From NCBI GenBank assembly GCA_031213475.1, contig JARUPZ010000007.1, positions 3,963,586 to 4,027,585 of the forward strand: DNA of 64,000 bases, written 5' to 3'. Shown here one piece after another: positions 62,744 to 64,000 of this stretch; within the stretch, counting starts at the first letter, position 1, and each line of letters opens with the position of its first letter. This DNA is from Nereocystis luetkeana (taxonomy: Eukaryota; Sar; Phaeophyceae; Laminariales; Laminariaceae). Both the position numbers and the translations under genes were made by a program. The notes beneath the pieces were generated by a model, which had not been told where the DNA came from, did not search any database, and saw nothing but the letters and a program-made list of their open reading frames with translations.

Positions 62744-62871
62744 CGTTTGGTACTGCAGTCGTCCTGTTTTTGGGGGCAAAGCAGTCGTCCTGTTTTGGGG
62801 GGGGCAAACTACCTATAATTTGAGTGGTTTGTCCCCAAGACGGGACTGCAGTGTGACCTAAAAGGATCAAA
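62744..62871. mobile_element. MITE2 copy with a duplicated arm
   Basis: GCAGTCGTCCTGTTTTTGGG occurs twice on the left; the right arm CCCCAAGACGGGACTGCAG occurs once. Confidence 0.7.
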
Positions 62872-63244
62872 TCACCAGCAACAAACTAGTCATCATTGGT
62901 CGGACTAATAGTTACTACAGTACCTGGCACCAGTAGTCGTTTTTCCGGACGCGGAAGCGCCAACTGCCCGACTGACATTGGGTTTCCATACTTCTAAGGA
63001 GGATTATTAATGAATGCAAGATACATGTTTTCATATTCTGTTGATTCAGGCGGACTCCCCTCGCGGCCGACAAGCAAGGGCTGGTTTTGCTCGCTTCTTC
63101 GCTCGCCTGGCTCATAACGAGAAGTCGGTTTGCCGTCTGTTGGCTCATTCACCAACCGACCGGCCAAATAATAATTAAAGCATATTCCTATAGTTGGCCA
63201 ATGGCACCTACCGATCAGGCTATTATATTATTTGCCATCGTTAA

Positions 63245-63482
63245 GATCAAGGTCGGGACACTTCGTATCCCTTTGTTAGGTTTGCCATTGAGCAGGTACG
63301 CGTTGAGACTCACGTGTGGTTGTTTGCGTAGAGAAAGAAGAAGATAAGCTATATTCCTTCAGTGCACGATGAGAGACTGAAATCGAGGCTCCTCGTTGGG
63401 AAAACCCCTGGTATTCCAATCTACGAAACGCCTTCCAAGTTCTACAAATACGATCCCAATACTTGAACCCAAACCCCGATTC
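63245..63482 (+). repeat. R4 repeat, copy 2
   Basis: TCGGGACACTTCGTATCCCT ... AGTGCACGATG ... GGGAAAACCCCTGG ... CGCCTTCCAAGTTCTACAAA, same order as copy 1. Confidence 0.7.
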
Positions 63483-63659
63483 AACGAACTAGAATATGAG
63501 TCGAAGATGCGGCTCCTCAAAACCCACTTCCACACCTCTGAACGGCGAGGCAACGAAGCCGACAAGGTACGTCAAACAAAAAAAAGAGAGAAAGGAAGGC
63601 CTAACCGTAAAGGACTGGAAGAAATCGTCAACGAAAGTCATCGCCATGCCACCCGCAAC

Positions 63660-63975
63660 GGGGGGGGGAGGGGGGGGTACTCGATAGGAGAGATGTACTC
63701 GATAGGAGAGATGTACTCGATCTCATGTATGGCCGTAGTCGTATGACCATAGACCCTCGCATCCCTACAAGGCCGGGACGGAGCACGTCGGGTTTTCACC
63801 GACCAGGCAGACATTGCTTGCACCAAGCGCGAAGCGAAACGTGAGGTGTCTGGCGCGTCGCATGAAGGGCGAGCTGCATCCTACTAAGAACCGCTTTTGG
63901 GGCGGACTTGCATATGGACGACAGCTTTAATGAGTTGATTTAATATTTAATTTCCGGTGTAGGCATTGACGGGGG
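63660..63975 (-). mobile_element. SINE2 copy at the window end
   Basis: G run, GTACTCGATAGGAGAGATGT duplicated once, then family blocks to GGTGTAGGCATTGAC, where another G run begins and reaches the window edge. Confidence 0.82.
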
Positions 63976-64000
63976 GGGGGGGGGGGGGAGGGGGGGGGGG

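Overview
The window looks like nuclear DNA of a multicellular stramenopile, most likely a brown alga. The grounds are GT-AG genes with kilobase introns, an ankyrin gene of the WAR-x2-GCPWD type that is expanded in brown algae (related repeats occur in the Ectocarpus virus protein EsV-1-199), and dense transposon remains with many triplet microsatellites. The species cannot be fixed from sequence alone. No rRNA, functional tRNA, CRISPR or prokaryotic operon was seen.

Only three host genes can be supported. (1) An aldehyde dehydrogenase gene on the minus strand: three N-terminal exons (9720-9665, 2410-2300, 135-72), first intron about 7.25 kb, remainder beyond the left edge. (2) A 12-helix major facilitator (spinster-like) transporter on the plus strand: eight exons over 10912-34785, 518 codons, every splice phase fitting. 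It shares a 1.2 kb divergent upstream region with the ALDH gene. (3) A single-exon F-box-like/ankyrin protein on the minus strand, 42121-41015. Everything right of 42.1 kb appears to be intergenic repeat.

The repeat fraction is structured. It holds about 20 TA-flanked foldback MITEs of one family (MITE1); about ten TTAA-flanked MITEs with CCCTTTT ends (MITE2, piggyBac-like); three TA-flanked elements with CCACTCTGTCC ends (MITE3); two GTCCCTCTA-ended elements (MITE4); a recent perfect 144-nt palindrome; two LINE families; a tRNA-derived SINE with poly(A); and a LINE plus a non-autonomous partner (SINE2) whose 3' ends and insertion sites are runs of C/G, stacked head to tail at 53.5-56.8 kb.

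The most unusual signal is a tiny one. The palindromic nonamer TACCWGGTA occurs about 50 times by hand count, where about 0.5 is expected by chance. Wherever a repeat copy with the nonamer can be compared with one without it, a plain TA has become TA-CCWGG-TA. These behave as 7-bp insertions with TA duplication, most simply excision footprints of a TA-target transposon whose ends are CCA...TGG. MITE3 has such ends. I saw none in any coding exon.
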